Origin: Aphrocallistes beatrix
Taxonomy: Eukaryota > Porifera > Hexactinellida > Sceptrulophora > Aphrocallistidae
Length of the DNA: 64,000 nucleotides
Reading direction: 5' to 3'
NCBI GenBank assembly: GCA_963281255.1
Contig: OY725496.1
Span: forward strand, 4,565,723-4,629,722
Part shown: positions 29,004 to 50,400 of the stretch, in pieces
How positions within the stretch are numbered: position 1 is the first letter of the stretch
Layout of the letters: every line of letters starts with the position of its first letter
Position numbers and translations under genes: made by a program
Notes under the pieces: generated by a model
Told to the model about the DNA's origin: nothing
The model's input: only the letters and a program-made list of their open reading frames with translations
The model's database searches: none

Positions 29004-29067
29004 AGTTTCTTCAATCAATTCGTTACATATATATATTAAAGTATGTAACGAGTTGATTGAAGAAACT
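29004..29067. repeat. Short hairpin
   Basis: AGTTTCTTCAATCAATTCGT at the left and ACGAGTTGATTGAAGAAACT at the right, with one mismatch, around an AT-rich loop. Probably a minimal inverted-repeat element. Confidence 0.6.
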
Positions 29068-29094
29068 TCCAGGCACAGGTTTTTATGTATTCAT

Positions 29095-29391
29095 GGCTGA
29101 CGGACACTGTGTCTGCCGGAGGCGCCCTTCGGGCGTCTGGGATCACATTGATTAATTATAAAGGAGATAACATCTCTAAACACATCTGTCCTACTGTTAT
29201 AATCGATATCGCACGAAAAGTCATCATTACGCATCAAAATTTTAAAAATTGACAAATTTAGTGATTTTTTCGTGTGATATCGATTATAACAGTAGGACAG
29301 ACATATTTAGAGATGTTTTCTCCTTTATAAGTAATCATTGTGACGTGCCGGAGGCGACCTGCGGGCGCCTCCGGCGGACACAGTGTCAGCC
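29095..29391. mobile_element. Foldback element with GC-rich ends
   Basis: Arms of about 130 bp. Ends are GGCTGACGGACACTGTGTC and complement GACACAGTGTCAGCC; inside are small GC hairpins (GGCGCCCTTCGGGCG, GGCGACCTGCGGGCGCC) and matching CCTACTGTTATAATCGATAT blocks. Next to the right end lies GCGCAAGCAAGCGAAGCGCG, which also occurs with variation at about 7760 and 60815. No coding capacity. Confidence 0.65.
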
Positions 29392-29511
29392 AGCCACGCA
29401 GCGCAAGCAAGCGAAGCGCGCTTGTATACATATATAAGTTAAAAGTTACTATTAGAACATTATATGCATAACATTTTTGTCAACTAATATTGATTTGTTT
29501 GTTGTTAAATA

Positions 29512-29984
29512 TACTCTAATCGGACAAAAGTATTTGAAATTCTTACTATTTTCCATCATAAATAGTTATAAAGTGGGTCTATTCATGAGCGAAATGTAAT
29601 CAAACTGTTACAGATATTGTAATTTCGATTTAAAATTCATATTCTACACATTCGAATTACTCAGGTTAGATGGCTTCTATTGATGTATTCATTTCCAAGG
29701 TTAGATGCATCGAACTGTGCCACTCTTCGTCATCATGTCTAATGGTAATGGGAGTGAAAAGTGGCACAAAGTGACATAGATTGATAATAATTCAACCTAT
29801 GAATGAATATGGCAATAGAAGGCTTCAAACCTGAGTAATTCGAATGTGTAGAATATGAATTTGAAATCGAAATTCCAGTATCTGTCACAGTTTGATTACG
29901 CTTCTCTCCATGAATAGACCCACTTTATAACTAATTATGATGGAAAATAGTAAGGATTTCAAATACTTTTGTCCGGTTAGAGTA
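29512..29984. mobile_element. Tc1-like non-autonomous element
   Basis: Left end TACTCTAATCGGACAAAAGT and right end complement (ACTTTTGTCCGGTTAGAGTA). Arms align for well over 100 bp, including GGGTCTATTCATG and TTCGAATTACTCAGG. The centre has a GTGCCACTC/GAGTGAAAAGTGGCAC inverted pair similar to the element at 17035. No transposase remains. Confidence 0.75.
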
Positions 29985-30308
29985 TGTACTTAGCCATATA
30001 TTTATTTTTTGACTCATTACAGTGTTACCACAAGTGAGAGTACTAAATGGAGACCTTGACACTATCCTTGTGGGACACTATCTCTTCATTACTTTTCTTC
30101 CCGATACTTAATTTTAAACTCAAATATATTTTCCAAGCAAAATATAACTTCTAATTTCCAGAAAACCATTCATAATTGTATCAACACGATTAAGACTGGA
30201 TATAGGTCTGTTATGGTATAGATATATTTCGGTATAAATATTAATAATATAAATGGATGGTGGAAAAGAAAAAATAAATATTTGTAAAAAATAAAAAGAG
30301 AACTAAAT

Positions 30309-32174
30309 TTAGCCAGAATAAGGAGTTAGCAACGCTTGGAAAATGTCATGGAGTTCTTCCCTCATTAGTGAGCTTAGTAGCGAGCTAACAGCTGAACAAT
30401 ATTCAGGATCTGTGATCATACGGAAGAGTAGGTGTCCGTTAAACGATCGTCGGATGGGTACCGTAGGAAGATCCAGGACAGTGAGAAGCATGTTGGTGTC
30501 ATTCTGAATGTAGAGCCACTCTGCCACTGAGTGGTGGAAGTGGTGTCGAGTGACAGATTTCAGATTGGGTACTTTCAGAATGGGGAGAATCAGCTGATCT
30601 TTGAAGTAGACAGCCAATGCACTATTCAGCAGAATTCTCAATAGCTCTTGTCTCTGCAAAATGGAGATGGGAGTAGCACTGGAAGGAGATCTGTTCTCTC
30701 TGAAGGAAATTTCATGGAACCAGTAGTAGAGAGTGGCTATAATCACGGACACTTCGTAGTTAATGAACTCTGTATCAGAGAATAGGACTTGACAGTCAGA
30801 GCAGTGCATCACACTTCTGAAAAACTGGAGTTTGTCTCCTTTAGACAATTCCTGTAACTGTGACAAGTTAGGAAGACAACGTCCCCCTACCTTATAGAAT
30901 ACCTTTACCTCCTCTTCTGTAATCTCATTCCCGAAGGTGTCAGTATCTCCAGCACAAAAGGCGCCACTTATCTTGCGACACATTTCCACAACGTATTTAG
31001 GCGGGGAGACACCTGTTCCTTCTTGAGTTGGCAGCAGTACCACTCCATGCCAGTAGGATCTGAGCGCCAAAGAAGCGAGAGAAGCTCGTGGTTGCTTATA
31101 GTCTTCTGCGAATGAACTTGCCTTACTCTTTAGTCCGATTTTGTTGGTCCATAAGGCAGAGATCCTGAGAAGGGACTCCTGACACAGTCCTGGGTACAGT
31201 AACCTCATCCTCTTCAGCTGTGGAGTAGGGACATCTCCTGTGGGGATGTTCCCTAGAGGATTGAGATATCTGTTCTTCGTCTGTCTGTAAGTCTTGTCAA
31301 AAATTGCACACATGCCAGGCTTCAGCGAGGATTTGATAATAGCAATCGTAGCTACCTCTGTCTGTGTGCATACAGTGAGATGGAGAATTACCCTAGCAAA
31401 GAAGGGTCCTCTGCTCTCACTTAAGAACTCAGTTTTGATTGGTTCCATTGCGGTCTTAAGCTCTGGAGGGGTGAAGTCATTGCCAGAGAGTATAGCCAGG
31501 AAAGGAATCATCCAAGCTAGACAGCGGACAGTTCTCAGAAAGTCGGGTAAGGAGAAAAACTCGCTCTTCCTCATGACAGGCCGTGTACGACTACCAGGAC
31601 TCCACACAATGTCATCCATAGAGATAACCCCAGTTACTCCCACAATGAAGTAGAAATCCGAGTCCTGTGACAAGATGAATGCCGGAGTTCCTTGCTGAGT
31701 GTAGTGTACTGCTAGAGCAGATATGAAATCGTCTGCTTCGCTATCATAACATAGTGTCTCTACACCACAGACCCGCACTGCTTCTTTGAACACGTCCCAT
31801 GCACCTAAGGGAATGGTTGAGAATGACTGAGCCAGTTCAATCGCTTTCACCCATTGTTTCACCTTTTCTAGTTGCCTAGATCTCACTACTTCGAGCTTTT
31901 CTTCCTCCGTCACTTCGTCCAGGAGCATCAGCACTCGGAGACGGGGACAATCTTGACGGAGAGCAGAGAAGAAGTCGATCAGACCTTGATAGAACTCCTC
32001 GTACTGTCCCCCACATAGGGAGTCCAGTCCCATGTGCTCATGGAACCTATATACCAGGTTAGGCCCATCTATAATTAGAACACAGTCAGCTGAGAGGTAG
32101 GATGACAGCTGATGCATGAACTCCTGTTGTTTGAAATGGCGCCTGATGAAGCTACGCAAGCCGAATATTCCCAT
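30309..32174 (-). CDS. Asteroid homologue 1-like protein, copy 3
   Basis: 621 aa, intronless, MGIFGLRSFIRRHF. Active-site-like blocks: LIIDGPNLVYRF (Gly-Pro replaces Ala-Ser after the first Asp), YDSEADDF, LSQDSDFYF, SGNDFT. A variable middle is followed by the highly conserved C-terminal half (VGGRCLPNLSQLQELSKGD, HCSDCQVLFSDTEF). The paired Cys in HCSDC and in the KISGAFCAGD region might bind a metal, but this is only a guess. Copies 2 and 3 share more of the region around KYVVEMCRK and FGNEITEEEVKVFYK than copy 1 does, so they may be the closer pair or have exchanged sequence more recently. Confidence 0.8.
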   Translation of the reverse strand: MGIFGLRSFIRRHFKQQEFMHQLSSYLSADCVLIIDGPNLVYRFHEHMGLDSLCGGQYEEFYQGLIDFFSALRQDCPRLRVLMLLDEVTEEEKLEVVRSRQLEKVKQWVKAIELAQSFSTIPLGAWDVFKEAVRVCGVETLCYDSEADDFISALAVHYTQQGTPAFILSQDSDFYFIVGVTGVISMDDIVWSPGSRTRPVMRKSEFFSLPDFLRTVRCLAWMIPFLAILSGNDFTPPELKTAMEPIKTEFLSESRGPFFARVILHLTVCTQTEVATIAIIKSSLKPGMCAIFDKTYRQTKNRYLNPLGNIPTGDVPTPQLKRMRLLYPGLCQESLLRISALWTNKIGLKSKASSFAEDYKQPRASLASLALRSYWHGVVLLPTQEGTGVSPPKYVVEMCRKISGAFCAGDTDTFGNEITEEEVKVFYKVGGRCLPNLSQLQELSKGDKLQFFRSVMHCSDCQVLFSDTEFINYEVSVIIATLYYWFHEISFRENRSPSSATPISILQRQELLRILLNSALAVYFKDQLILPILKVPNLKSVTRHHFHHSVAEWLYIQNDTNMLLTVLDLPTVPIRRSFNGHLLFRMITDPEYCSAVSSLLSSLMREELHDIFQALLTPYSG

Positions 32175-32587
32175 GCTAAGATATTGAGAGTACAGCTGTC
32201 ACGCTATTACTGGATATAACCGGTTAATAACATGTTTGATTATTATCATTAATTATATGAAGACCATGAGGGATTCGACCAAACAGAAGTGGCAATCATA
32301 AATTGTTTCATAATTTAGTCTCCCGGACTTGTGGCAATATTGTAATGAGTCACCGTACATATGGCTCTAGGATCAGTAGTCCCCAATATCCACATTACGC
32401 TAGGATTAAAGGTTTAAAATATTCGCAAAATTCTTCCTAACCTATGATACAAACCGTTGATAGATAGTATCTAGGATACTTTGATGTTTGTTTACTTTTT
32501 GTATTTACTATAAGCAAAAACAAATATTAGTTAGCTCTTCGAAAATATGTATTCAGAATCGAAACCCTTGAAAACCATTGGTCAACC

Positions 32588-32787
32588 NNNNNNNNNNNNN
32601 NNNNNNNNNNNNNNNNNNNNNNNNNNNNNNNNNNNNNNNNNNNNNNNNNNNNNNNNNNNNNNNNNNNNNNNNNNNNNNNNNNNNNNNNNNNNNNNNNNNN
32701 NNNNNNNNNNNNNNNNNNNNNNNNNNNNNNNNNNNNNNNNNNNNNNNNNNNNNNNNNNNNNNNNNNNNNNNNNNNNNNNNNNNNNNN
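32588..32787. other. Assembly gap (200 N)
   Basis: A run of exactly 200 unknown bases. It lies upstream of the phosphatase gene and may hide its first exon or promoter. Confidence 0.99.
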
Positions 32788-32897
32788 TTTGCAACTTTTT
32801 CGCTTTCTGACATTTTCACAAACTAAATTACGCATCTGAAATTACCCAATCAGTGTAGAGTATTTGCAGTATGGAGCACAATGCAACTCCTGATCAG

Positions 32898-32905
32898 TAT
32901 AAATA
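32898..32905 (+). promoter_or_regulatory. Possible TATA box upstream of the phosphatase
   Basis: TATAAATA about 30 nt before an ATG at about 32927. That ATG is not in frame with the phosphatase domain without splicing, so the assignment is tentative. Confidence 0.35.
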
Positions 32906-32985
32906 CTGCTAACTCATCCATTACCATGAGGACGGAGATAACGTGTGCTAGCGACTCGAGTTATTTTATTGTCGTTACTCAACAG

Positions 32986-33488
32986 GAAACGCGGCAGAAG
33001 GGAAGAACGAAGTGGTCCATGGAGTCCTGGGGATAGGAGCCGTAGTCAACTGCACTCTGGACCAAGAGTTCAGCATAAAAGGGGCCAAGAACCAGTTCAG
33101 AGTGGCAGTGGACGATGCCTGTAAAGAAGACATTCAAGAGTATTTTCACGGCGTCACGGAGTTCATGAGAAAGCACGCGTCAGAAGGGCGTGCTATCCTC
33201 GTGCACTGTTTCATGGGAATGTCTCGCAGTGCTACCATAGTGATACTCTACCTCATGCAGGAATGTGACATGAGTCTCAAGCAGGCGTACGACTTTGTGA
33301 AAAGAAAAAGGCCCACGATCAATCCGAATCCGAAGTTTTTGAAGCAATTGGGAGAGTTTGAGTTGAAATTGAGAGGTGTGAGCACAATTCGTTTCAGAGA
33401 AAAAGGACCAATCACAGTCTCGACTATCTACGAATGGTTGATTGGAGCAGAATGGATTCCAAGAGTTGTAATCACGAAACCAAACTAG
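32986..33488 (+). CDS. Dual-specificity protein phosphatase, 5' part unresolved
   Basis: The visible exon starts after TACTCAACAG and encodes about 166 aa to the stop. It has GNAAEGKNEVV (DUSP families have LGNAxxA here), VVNCT, the general acid region VAVDD, and the Cys-Arg signature HCFMGMSRS (HC-x5-RS), followed by AYDFVKRKRPTINPN, typical of DUSPs. It should dephosphorylate Ser/Thr/Tyr in proteins, probably in the cytosol or nucleus. No in-frame Met precedes the domain; the upstream ATG at about 32927 is in another frame, so a first exon is missing from my model, either in the gap or hidden by a splice I could not find. The last ~45 residues (TIYEWLIGAEWIPRVVITKPN) are not standard. It is convergent with the kinesin gene, 48 bp away. 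Confidence 0.8.
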
Positions 33489-33536
33489 AACCATGGATTC
33501 GCTCTAATAAATGAATTCTAGCCTTAGTTAAAATAT

Positions 33537-44461
<10,925 letters not shown>

Positions 44462-46077
44462 TCTCCTTCTTGGATATCAATATTCTCTAAAATATGTATA
44501 CTGTATTGTGTAAGTTGGTCCGAATCTCCTTAAATACCCTTTCGAGATACGATATAGGCTACACAAACCTTAAAGTGAGTTCTGAATAGAGTAGACAGGA
44601 AATATTACAATGAAGTTATAGTTAATTCAAATTCAATTTCTATTTGTACTGATTGAAAGATTTTGGCTTTAAATATGAATCAGGCTTGATTGCGAATGTA
44701 GTGTACTTCCTTATAGTCAGTATCAGTACATCATCGTTGCACTTGTGTTCATGTGATAAATGCTGTCTCGGTAGAATGTTTTTGAAAAGACTTCGAAAAA
44801 GTTGAATCATTGAAAAATAGCTTTGTAGCAACTCTAAATGTGTTTAATAACTGCTATATAAGGATTGGAACATACATTGTAATCTTTTACAAAATACATT
44901 GTATAACTGTTTGTCACTTTTTAACTGCTATAAAACATCATCTTACATTGATAAATATAGACATTACATTTATTTTCCTTGTAAACAACGATAAATCTTT
45001 TTCTATTTTAAGAATATTTGTGAAATATTATTTAGCACAATTTACTCTTTCCACAAAGCAAATTGATCAGCTGACTTATTCGTATATTAAGCGTGACATA
45101 TTCGATGTATTCTAACGTGAGTAGAAAAGTTAACTATATAAGTACACTTGTCTACTTTTGCAATGATAAATTCTGAACAATTGCAGCTAGCTCATTACAA
45201 CAGTCGACTCCGCTTAATCGGGACATATTGGGACAAGATATTTTGTCCCGATTAAGCGGAGTCAGCGTATATCCACTCTATATCTGTTGTCAATGCTCTA
45301 ATTATAGGTACATTATATTAAACTTTTCAAATCCGTTTCAAAGCTTTATTTGCGGATTTTGACACAATAATTCGGGGTTTGAATTAAAATCTAAACTTAT
45401 AAATCTTAATATTGTTCCATCACGCTGATGTTAATATAATTGTCTTACAAAAAGAAAACAACAACAACAAACTTGAATACACACATGACCTTTTTCAGGG
45501 ATCTTGCCCAGGAAAGTTATAATTTCGTTTTTTCATACTATGTTGAATAATATCCATTTTTTATTAAAAATATATATTTACTTAATATTTTATCGAAATT
45601 GAAACTGCATTGAATAGTAAACAACTACAGCATTTAAATTATTCATGAGTGCATTCACGTTTACATTTAAAACCCAAAACTTAATATTATTAAAATTAAA
45701 TGCCCAGTCAACTCGTATAATACTACATAAGTTCAATTCAGTTTGATAATAATAATTGATATTACCCTTGTTGGTGTTTTCCTTAAAAATAATAACAACA
45801 ACAATTTTTTGTGAAAAAAATATTATTTGGGTGTAGTGGAGATTAATTTTCAAAAGTTGGCTCAAATGTGGCATTTATGGACTTGGGAATTGGCACGAAT
45901 TACGTTTAATTAAAACTAAGTAGTAACCACTGTGGATAAATGGAATCTCTAAGATTAGAAATGTTCTTAAGTAACAAATTTAGTGGACAATTTTACTCAC
46001 ATGATTGTATCTAATTTTAGGATATGTTTATATTTATACATGCATTTTTTTATTTTTAAACTCTAGACGTCATTAAA
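44462..46077. other. Intergenic region upstream of kinesin and the ankyrin gene
   Basis: AT-rich, with scattered short open frames of low complexity that I do not accept as genes. It holds the kinesin promoter, a small pogo-like hairpin (45201-45263), and, right before the ankyrin-gene ATG, TTTTTAAACTCTAG at about 46054-46067, which looks like a 3' splice site and suggests a 5' untranslated intron. Confidence 0.4.
45201..45263. mobile_element. Minimal pogo-like hairpin
   Basis: CAGTCGACTCCGCTTAATCG followed within 63 bases by its complement CGATTAAGCGGAGTC. Little more than two terminal repeats of the family found at 6647, 51288, 58583 and 59967. Confidence 0.75.
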
Positions 46078-48327
46078 ATGGAACACACAGTAACTCTAAC
46101 TGAGAATAGAGAAGCGTTGGAATGCATCATTACTGAAAACATCGCGTTAAAACAAAAGATGGCAAATTTTTCCACAATGCCATTTCATAGAATGGCAGCT
46201 GGTTTCAACACCCTCTCTTTTAAGGAAAGCCTCATCCTCTTTCAAACGGGCATACTCAGCGAACGGATTTTCATCCCGAAACAGTCAGCATTCGATTTGG
46301 ATAAGTATCAAGTACATTTTGCAAACGGATCAGTGCAATTCTTACAAAGGCTATTGGAGAAAAACCTAGTCGATCAAGATGTGAAGTTACTCGTGAGAAC
46401 TAATACGAACAAGTTTGCACTGAAACCCATTATGTACGAACACAGACAGACACTGGACTACATGCTGTTACGGAAACTCGCCAATCCTGATGTAACTGAT
46501 TCAGAAGGGTGCCCTATCTTCCTTGATTCGTGGAGACTAGTTGATTCGGAGGCACTGAATCTTATCAAAATACACAAATTGTTGACATTAGGCGCCAAAG
46601 GGCTAGGCACAAACACGAATGGAGACAACATATTACATTTCATTGCTTCTGCTAAACTCCCATGGGACGCACTGAAAAGTGTTATGAGGTATTTCGTCAA
46701 GAGAGAACACTTGCAAACTCTAGTTTCGCAGAGGAATTCGGACGGCCTTAACCCTCTTCACATGCTCGTTAGGCACATTTTCAAGCAGAAACACAAGGAA
46801 GAATACAGCATGATTGGGAGGGAAATCTTTGAATTTATGCTAGAGTTGGGAGCTGATATCAATGCTCCGATTTATCCGAGCGGACTAACAGTCCTACATC
46901 TGATAATCCTCAACTACAACTTCCAGGGAGATGTCGTCCCGGGGGAATGGGCATATCTTATGACCCGCCACTTCCAGATACTACCCGACGCATCCGGTGT
47001 CACCCCACTAGCTCTTGCTATGTACTACAGACGGAAGCACCTTCTGGAATTCATTCTGGATAATGTCGACTTGAACGTGCGAGATGTGCTGAGTAGGCAC
47101 TCCGTCATAATCCCGTACTTGGACCAGCTGATTCCGTTCTATGAGAAACACCACAGGAAGGCGCTCCTTCTCCGAATCAAGCACGGCCTGCGCCCTGACA
47201 GCTGCCGAGAGGTGGACTGCCTCCCAGAGAACATTGTCCCGTTCCAGAATAAGAACCTAGTGGATGACGGGCTCGTGTTAACACTTGATAACATCAAAGT
47301 GTACTCTACCTTGAAGAGTCCATGGTTCCTGGACTATCTGCCTGTACAAATTGAAGCTCTCCTCATCCGCACTGTCAACCAAACACTCCACCCCTCCACA
47401 CTGCACTACGTCCTCAACAGCTACCTCGACTCCCTAAACTCGAACTTCCAACTCCCCACTGATAGCGTCACAGAACATAATTACATGTCAGATTTCAATT
47501 TTCAACTTAGCAAGCATTTATGCAGAATTGCACGTGCGTTGGGACATCTGAGATTCAAATACTCTCTCAGCTTTTTCATTGACAAGTTCTTCCAGTTCCT
47601 AGACTGTAAGCTACTCCCACTTCTGAGTAGAAAGCTGTATCCTAAAGATATCAATGCGGTACGGAATGGGTACATTGACCATTTCATCCAGGATGTGGCC
47701 TACCAGATCAACATTGTACTGTACATGTGGTACAGTCAGCTGTCTGTTGAAGAGAAGATGGGAGCTAAAAATAGCATCAGAGCTGTGTGGAATCGGATAG
47801 AGAGTGGACCTAACTCGAAGTTAACTGTGTTTGGAATGTTTGTAGCAGCAGTTTCACACTTGAGAGTCAAGATTGGCGTGGAAATAAAACTAAATCCGAT
47901 TGATATACTGGAGCTGTTTAAGGATATGGGAGTGAACCTAAACACCCGGATGTCTCCATCTCTCTACACTCCGCTATCTTGGATAATATCAGTGGACAAG
48001 AGAAGGAATCCGTTGACACTAGAGCTGTTATTGAAACTGTGTGAAATAGGTGTTTATGTATACGCACGTGACCAGGGGAAGAGAAATGTTATCGACTTAT
48101 CTCTGAGGCATTCTCACACTCCCTACAAAAAGTGGGCCACTTCTCTCTTCATGGTTCCCAAGCCGCTTAGCACTCTCTGCTCTGAGTGTATTATAGACAA
48201 CGGAATTCCTTTCAAATCGATCGGGAGGTGTCGAAACGTGGTGGACTTCATAAAGTTACATGGTTGCCCTAGCAACGAACTAGATCTTCGTGATGAAAGT
48301 CGTTTTCGCCCCAGAGTTTGTTCTTAG
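46078..48327 (+). CDS. Ankyrin-repeat protein, function unknown
   Basis: 749 aa, one coding exon. Ankyrin-like repeats are seen at about 180-340 (NTNGDNILHFIASAKLPWD, NSDGLNPLHMLVRH, YPSGLTVLHLIILNY, DASGVTPLALAMYYRRKHLL) and again near 620-690 (SPSLYTPLSWIISVD, KRNVIDLSLRHSH). Repeats are irregular, with long inserts. The 340-600 stretch is helical and without known motif. No signal peptide, membrane helix, SOCS box or kinase is visible. The last 40 residues hold several Cys (LCSECIIDNG). Such proteins usually bind other proteins; nothing more can be said. The ATG follows a likely 3' splice site, so the 5' UTR is probably spliced. It may be lineage-specific. Confidence 0.7.
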   Translation: MEHTVTLTENREALECIITENIALKQKMANFSTMPFHRMAAGFNTLSFKESLILFQTGILSERIFIPKQSAFDLDKYQVHFANGSVQFLQRLLEKNLVDQDVKLLVRTNTNKFALKPIMYEHRQTLDYMLLRKLANPDVTDSEGCPIFLDSWRLVDSEALNLIKIHKLLTLGAKGLGTNTNGDNILHFIASAKLPWDALKSVMRYFVKREHLQTLVSQRNSDGLNPLHMLVRHIFKQKHKEEYSMIGREIFEFMLELGADINAPIYPSGLTVLHLIILNYNFQGDVVPGEWAYLMTRHFQILPDASGVTPLALAMYYRRKHLLEFILDNVDLNVRDVLSRHSVIIPYLDQLIPFYEKHHRKALLLRIKHGLRPDSCREVDCLPENIVPFQNKNLVDDGLVLTLDNIKVYSTLKSPWFLDYLPVQIEALLIRTVNQTLHPSTLHYVLNSYLDSLNSNFQLPTDSVTEHNYMSDFNFQLSKHLCRIARALGHLRFKYSLSFFIDKFFQFLDCKLLPLLSRKLYPKDINAVRNGYIDHFIQDVAYQINIVLYMWYSQLSVEEKMGAKNSIRAVWNRIESGPNSKLTVFGMFVAAVSHLRVKIGVEIKLNPIDILELFKDMGVNLNTRMSPSLYTPLSWIISVDKRRNPLTLELLLKLCEIGVYVYARDQGKRNVIDLSLRHSHTPYKKWATSLFMVPKPLSTLCSECIIDNGIPFKSIGRCRNVVDFIKLHGCPSNELDLRDESRFRPRVCS

Positions 48328-49249
48328 TTTTGAGCTGTGTATAATCATTTAAAATTTCTATTTTTGGGTGTGTGCAAATATTTCTATGTTTTAATGCATT
48401 GTTCTTATATATTATATCTGTTGTTTTCTGAAAATCATTTTTGATAATTTGGTTGAGCTGGTAAACAAGAAATTACTAAACACAAACAAATTTAAGTGTA
48501 AAATTTTTATATTAACAGAATCATATCCTACAAACGTTTATAATCTTTCAACCTGGGTGGTCTTGAAACCTAGTTAGTTTATATTCCTTATATGGTGAAG
48601 ATTTGTACCAGGGGCGACTTTTATTCATATTTTCACACTTCACAAAACGTGATAATTTTTTGACCAGTGAAATTGCATGGTTCTAATATTCCAGCAATTG
48701 TTGGATTTAATTGGTTAGTAAGATTGGGCACATAACTCAATGCAAAGACATTATCATAACTATACTTCTGATTGACAAATATTTGATAGAAACGAGATCT
48801 CAACAGCACGATGAGATATAATATATATATATATCACTTTGTGGACTTCAAATTACATATCACATTAGTCATCGTGTAATCTTAAGATTAGCTTAATTTT
48901 CTTTGGAATAATCCCAAATGATTATCATTAGACATCTCGAGCTAGGGGATTACCATCTCATTTCCCGACATCTGCAACAACCAATGGTTAACCAGCTTTC
49001 TACTGTTCAAGTGGGTCACACAGAGGGTATTTCCATGCAATGTGATACGTTGGTAGTTTTCTCCATTCATATTGAAAATGCAATGTATCATTTTGGGTCA
49101 AGGATGTAGAGGAGGAGTTTGTGAGATTCTTTTAAGTTAATTTAGAACAAGATTGTATTACTCCCAGAATATAATTAATTATTAGAGTTATCAATACATA
49201 CAGTATGCAAATAGTGAATTCTATGATAGTGAGCATAATTTGATGAGAG
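48328..49249. other. Intergenic region before the bZIP pair
   Basis: AT-rich with a short (AT)n run near 48820. Around 48975-49020 a segment (CCAATGGTTAACCAGCTTTCT) resembles the tail after the dispersed repeat at 49955 (CCAATGGTTGGCCGGCTTTCT). No gene recognised. Confidence 0.4.
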
Positions 49250-49660
49250 TTAGAATTCAGCCTCACAGCTTGGAAGCAATTTCTTGTATTTCTCTATTTC
49301 TGCTTCAAGCTGTCTTTTCTCTTTTGCAAGTTTATTCCTCTCTGAAGCCAGATTTTTCAGATTAGAATATTCTGAACTATCGTCTTGCATAGCTCTTTCG
49401 CGAAACTTTTTCGCTGCCCGCCTGTTGTTAGCTAACTTTCTCTGTTTCTTAATGTGTTCCTTATCTTTCGGACAGATAGTCTCATTGTCCAAAATCTTCT
49501 TGATGTCTCGGTATTCCACATCCTCTATCTTCTTAGTGTCAATCACTGGTATAATGGAGGTGAGAGGTGCTCCCATTAATAAATAGGGTGTGTACTCCTG
49601 TAGGTTGTCGACTAGGAGTGCCTGGCATAGCATCAACTTGTTATAATTCTCTCTAGCCAT
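49250..49660 (-). CDS. Small bZIP transcription factor, copy 1
   Basis: 136 aa. The C-terminal half is a bZIP domain: basic region KLANNRRAAKKFRERA, with the N-x2-A-A-x3-R pattern that contacts DNA, then an amphipathic zipper (LKNLASERNKLAKEKRQLEA) to the end. The N-terminal half is mostly hydrophobic and acidic and includes DVEYRDIKKILDNETICPKD, shared with copy 2. It would bind DNA as a homodimer or heterodimer in the nucleus. I cannot place it in a subfamily; ATF4-like and C/EBP-like basic regions are both near. No introns. The start MARENYNKL is the first Met; copy 2 has a longer start. Confidence 0.75.
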   Translation of the reverse strand: MARENYNKLMLCQALLVDNLQEYTPYLLMGAPLTSIIPVIDTKKIEDVEYRDIKKILDNETICPKDKEHIKKQRKLANNRRAAKKFRERAMQDDSSEYSNLKNLASERNKLAKEKRQLEAEIEKYKKLLPSCEAEF

Positions 49661-50400
49661 TTTGATTGGTTGGTTTATTTTCCTTTGTTAATGCTGATCA
49701 TTTTTTGTTCTTTTATACTTGTTAACAACCCTACTTTGCCGAGGAATGTTGAATTGAAATTGAAAGTTAATTCATTTTCAATTGAAATTGAAAATGAAAG
49801 TGGGGTCATTTCTATTTATACCTTTGACCCACGTCAAATTAGGGATATTATATATTATTAAATAGAACGAGATTGAAAGTATTTTTATTTGATTTGTATC
49901 ATGCAAGGTTTCAATTGAAATGTATATACTTCATTTTAGCCCTGCTTAGCATTGAGTGCATTCTATTTATAGTTTGTATCCCGAATTTTTATAACTTCCC
50001 CGCCCATAATGACTTAATCGGAAATGAGTTAGCAAAATTCCTGATCCAATCTGTAACGACCAATGGTTGGCCGGCTTTCTCGTCCACAGGTTAGGTAGTA
50101 ATATCATTGGTATGTTATACAGTTTCTCAATGTGTTCAGAAATACTTGGTCATAATTATTGATGTATCAAAATATAATGACAGCTTAATTACTGAAATAT
50201 GTCCTGCTGTATTGACTTCGCTTTAAGCTAAACATAAACTGTGGGTATATTAGGAAGAGGAGGAGTTTATTAAGAGATTTAAGTCTTTTCAATAATTTAG
50301 AATAAGATTATAATATCCCAGAATATCATCACTTATTAGCAGTATAATACATATAGTATGCAAATTGAGGATTCTATGATATTGAGTATCATTTGATGAG
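49661..50400. other. Spacer between the bZIP copies
   Basis: Contains a dispersed repeat (49955-50030) and the 3' flank of copy 2. The flank from about 50250 to 50400 repeats the flank of copy 1 (about 49105-49250, TATGCAAAT, ATTTGATGAG), so the duplicated unit is about 1.15 kb. A partial copy of the repeat start lies at 49800-49835. Confidence 0.5.
49955..50030. repeat. Dispersed ~75-bp repeat with CTATTTATAG
   Basis: CTATTTATAG at 49963-49972, then CTTCCCCGCCCATAATGACT and CGGAAATG. Same family as 34046, 51561, 51728, 52884 and 58446. No terminal inverted repeats. Confidence 0.7.

Larger units (their letters stand above)
28601..30308. other. Repeat-rich spacer between asteroid copies 2 and 3
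   Basis: Contains upstream sequence shared with copy 3 (about 28640-28760, TACATATGGCTCTAGGATCA), a C-tract, a hairpin (29004-29067), a foldback element (29095-29391), a Tc1-like element (29512-29984) and the 3' flank of copy 3. No gene seen. Confidence 0.6.

Noticed and set aside
32527-32835. Frames running through the N run
   Set aside because: They exist only because unknown bases contain no stops.
45590-45874. 94-residue minus-strand frame
   Set aside because: Extremely AT-rich, low complexity (NNNVNALMNN-like composition), no splice or promoter context.
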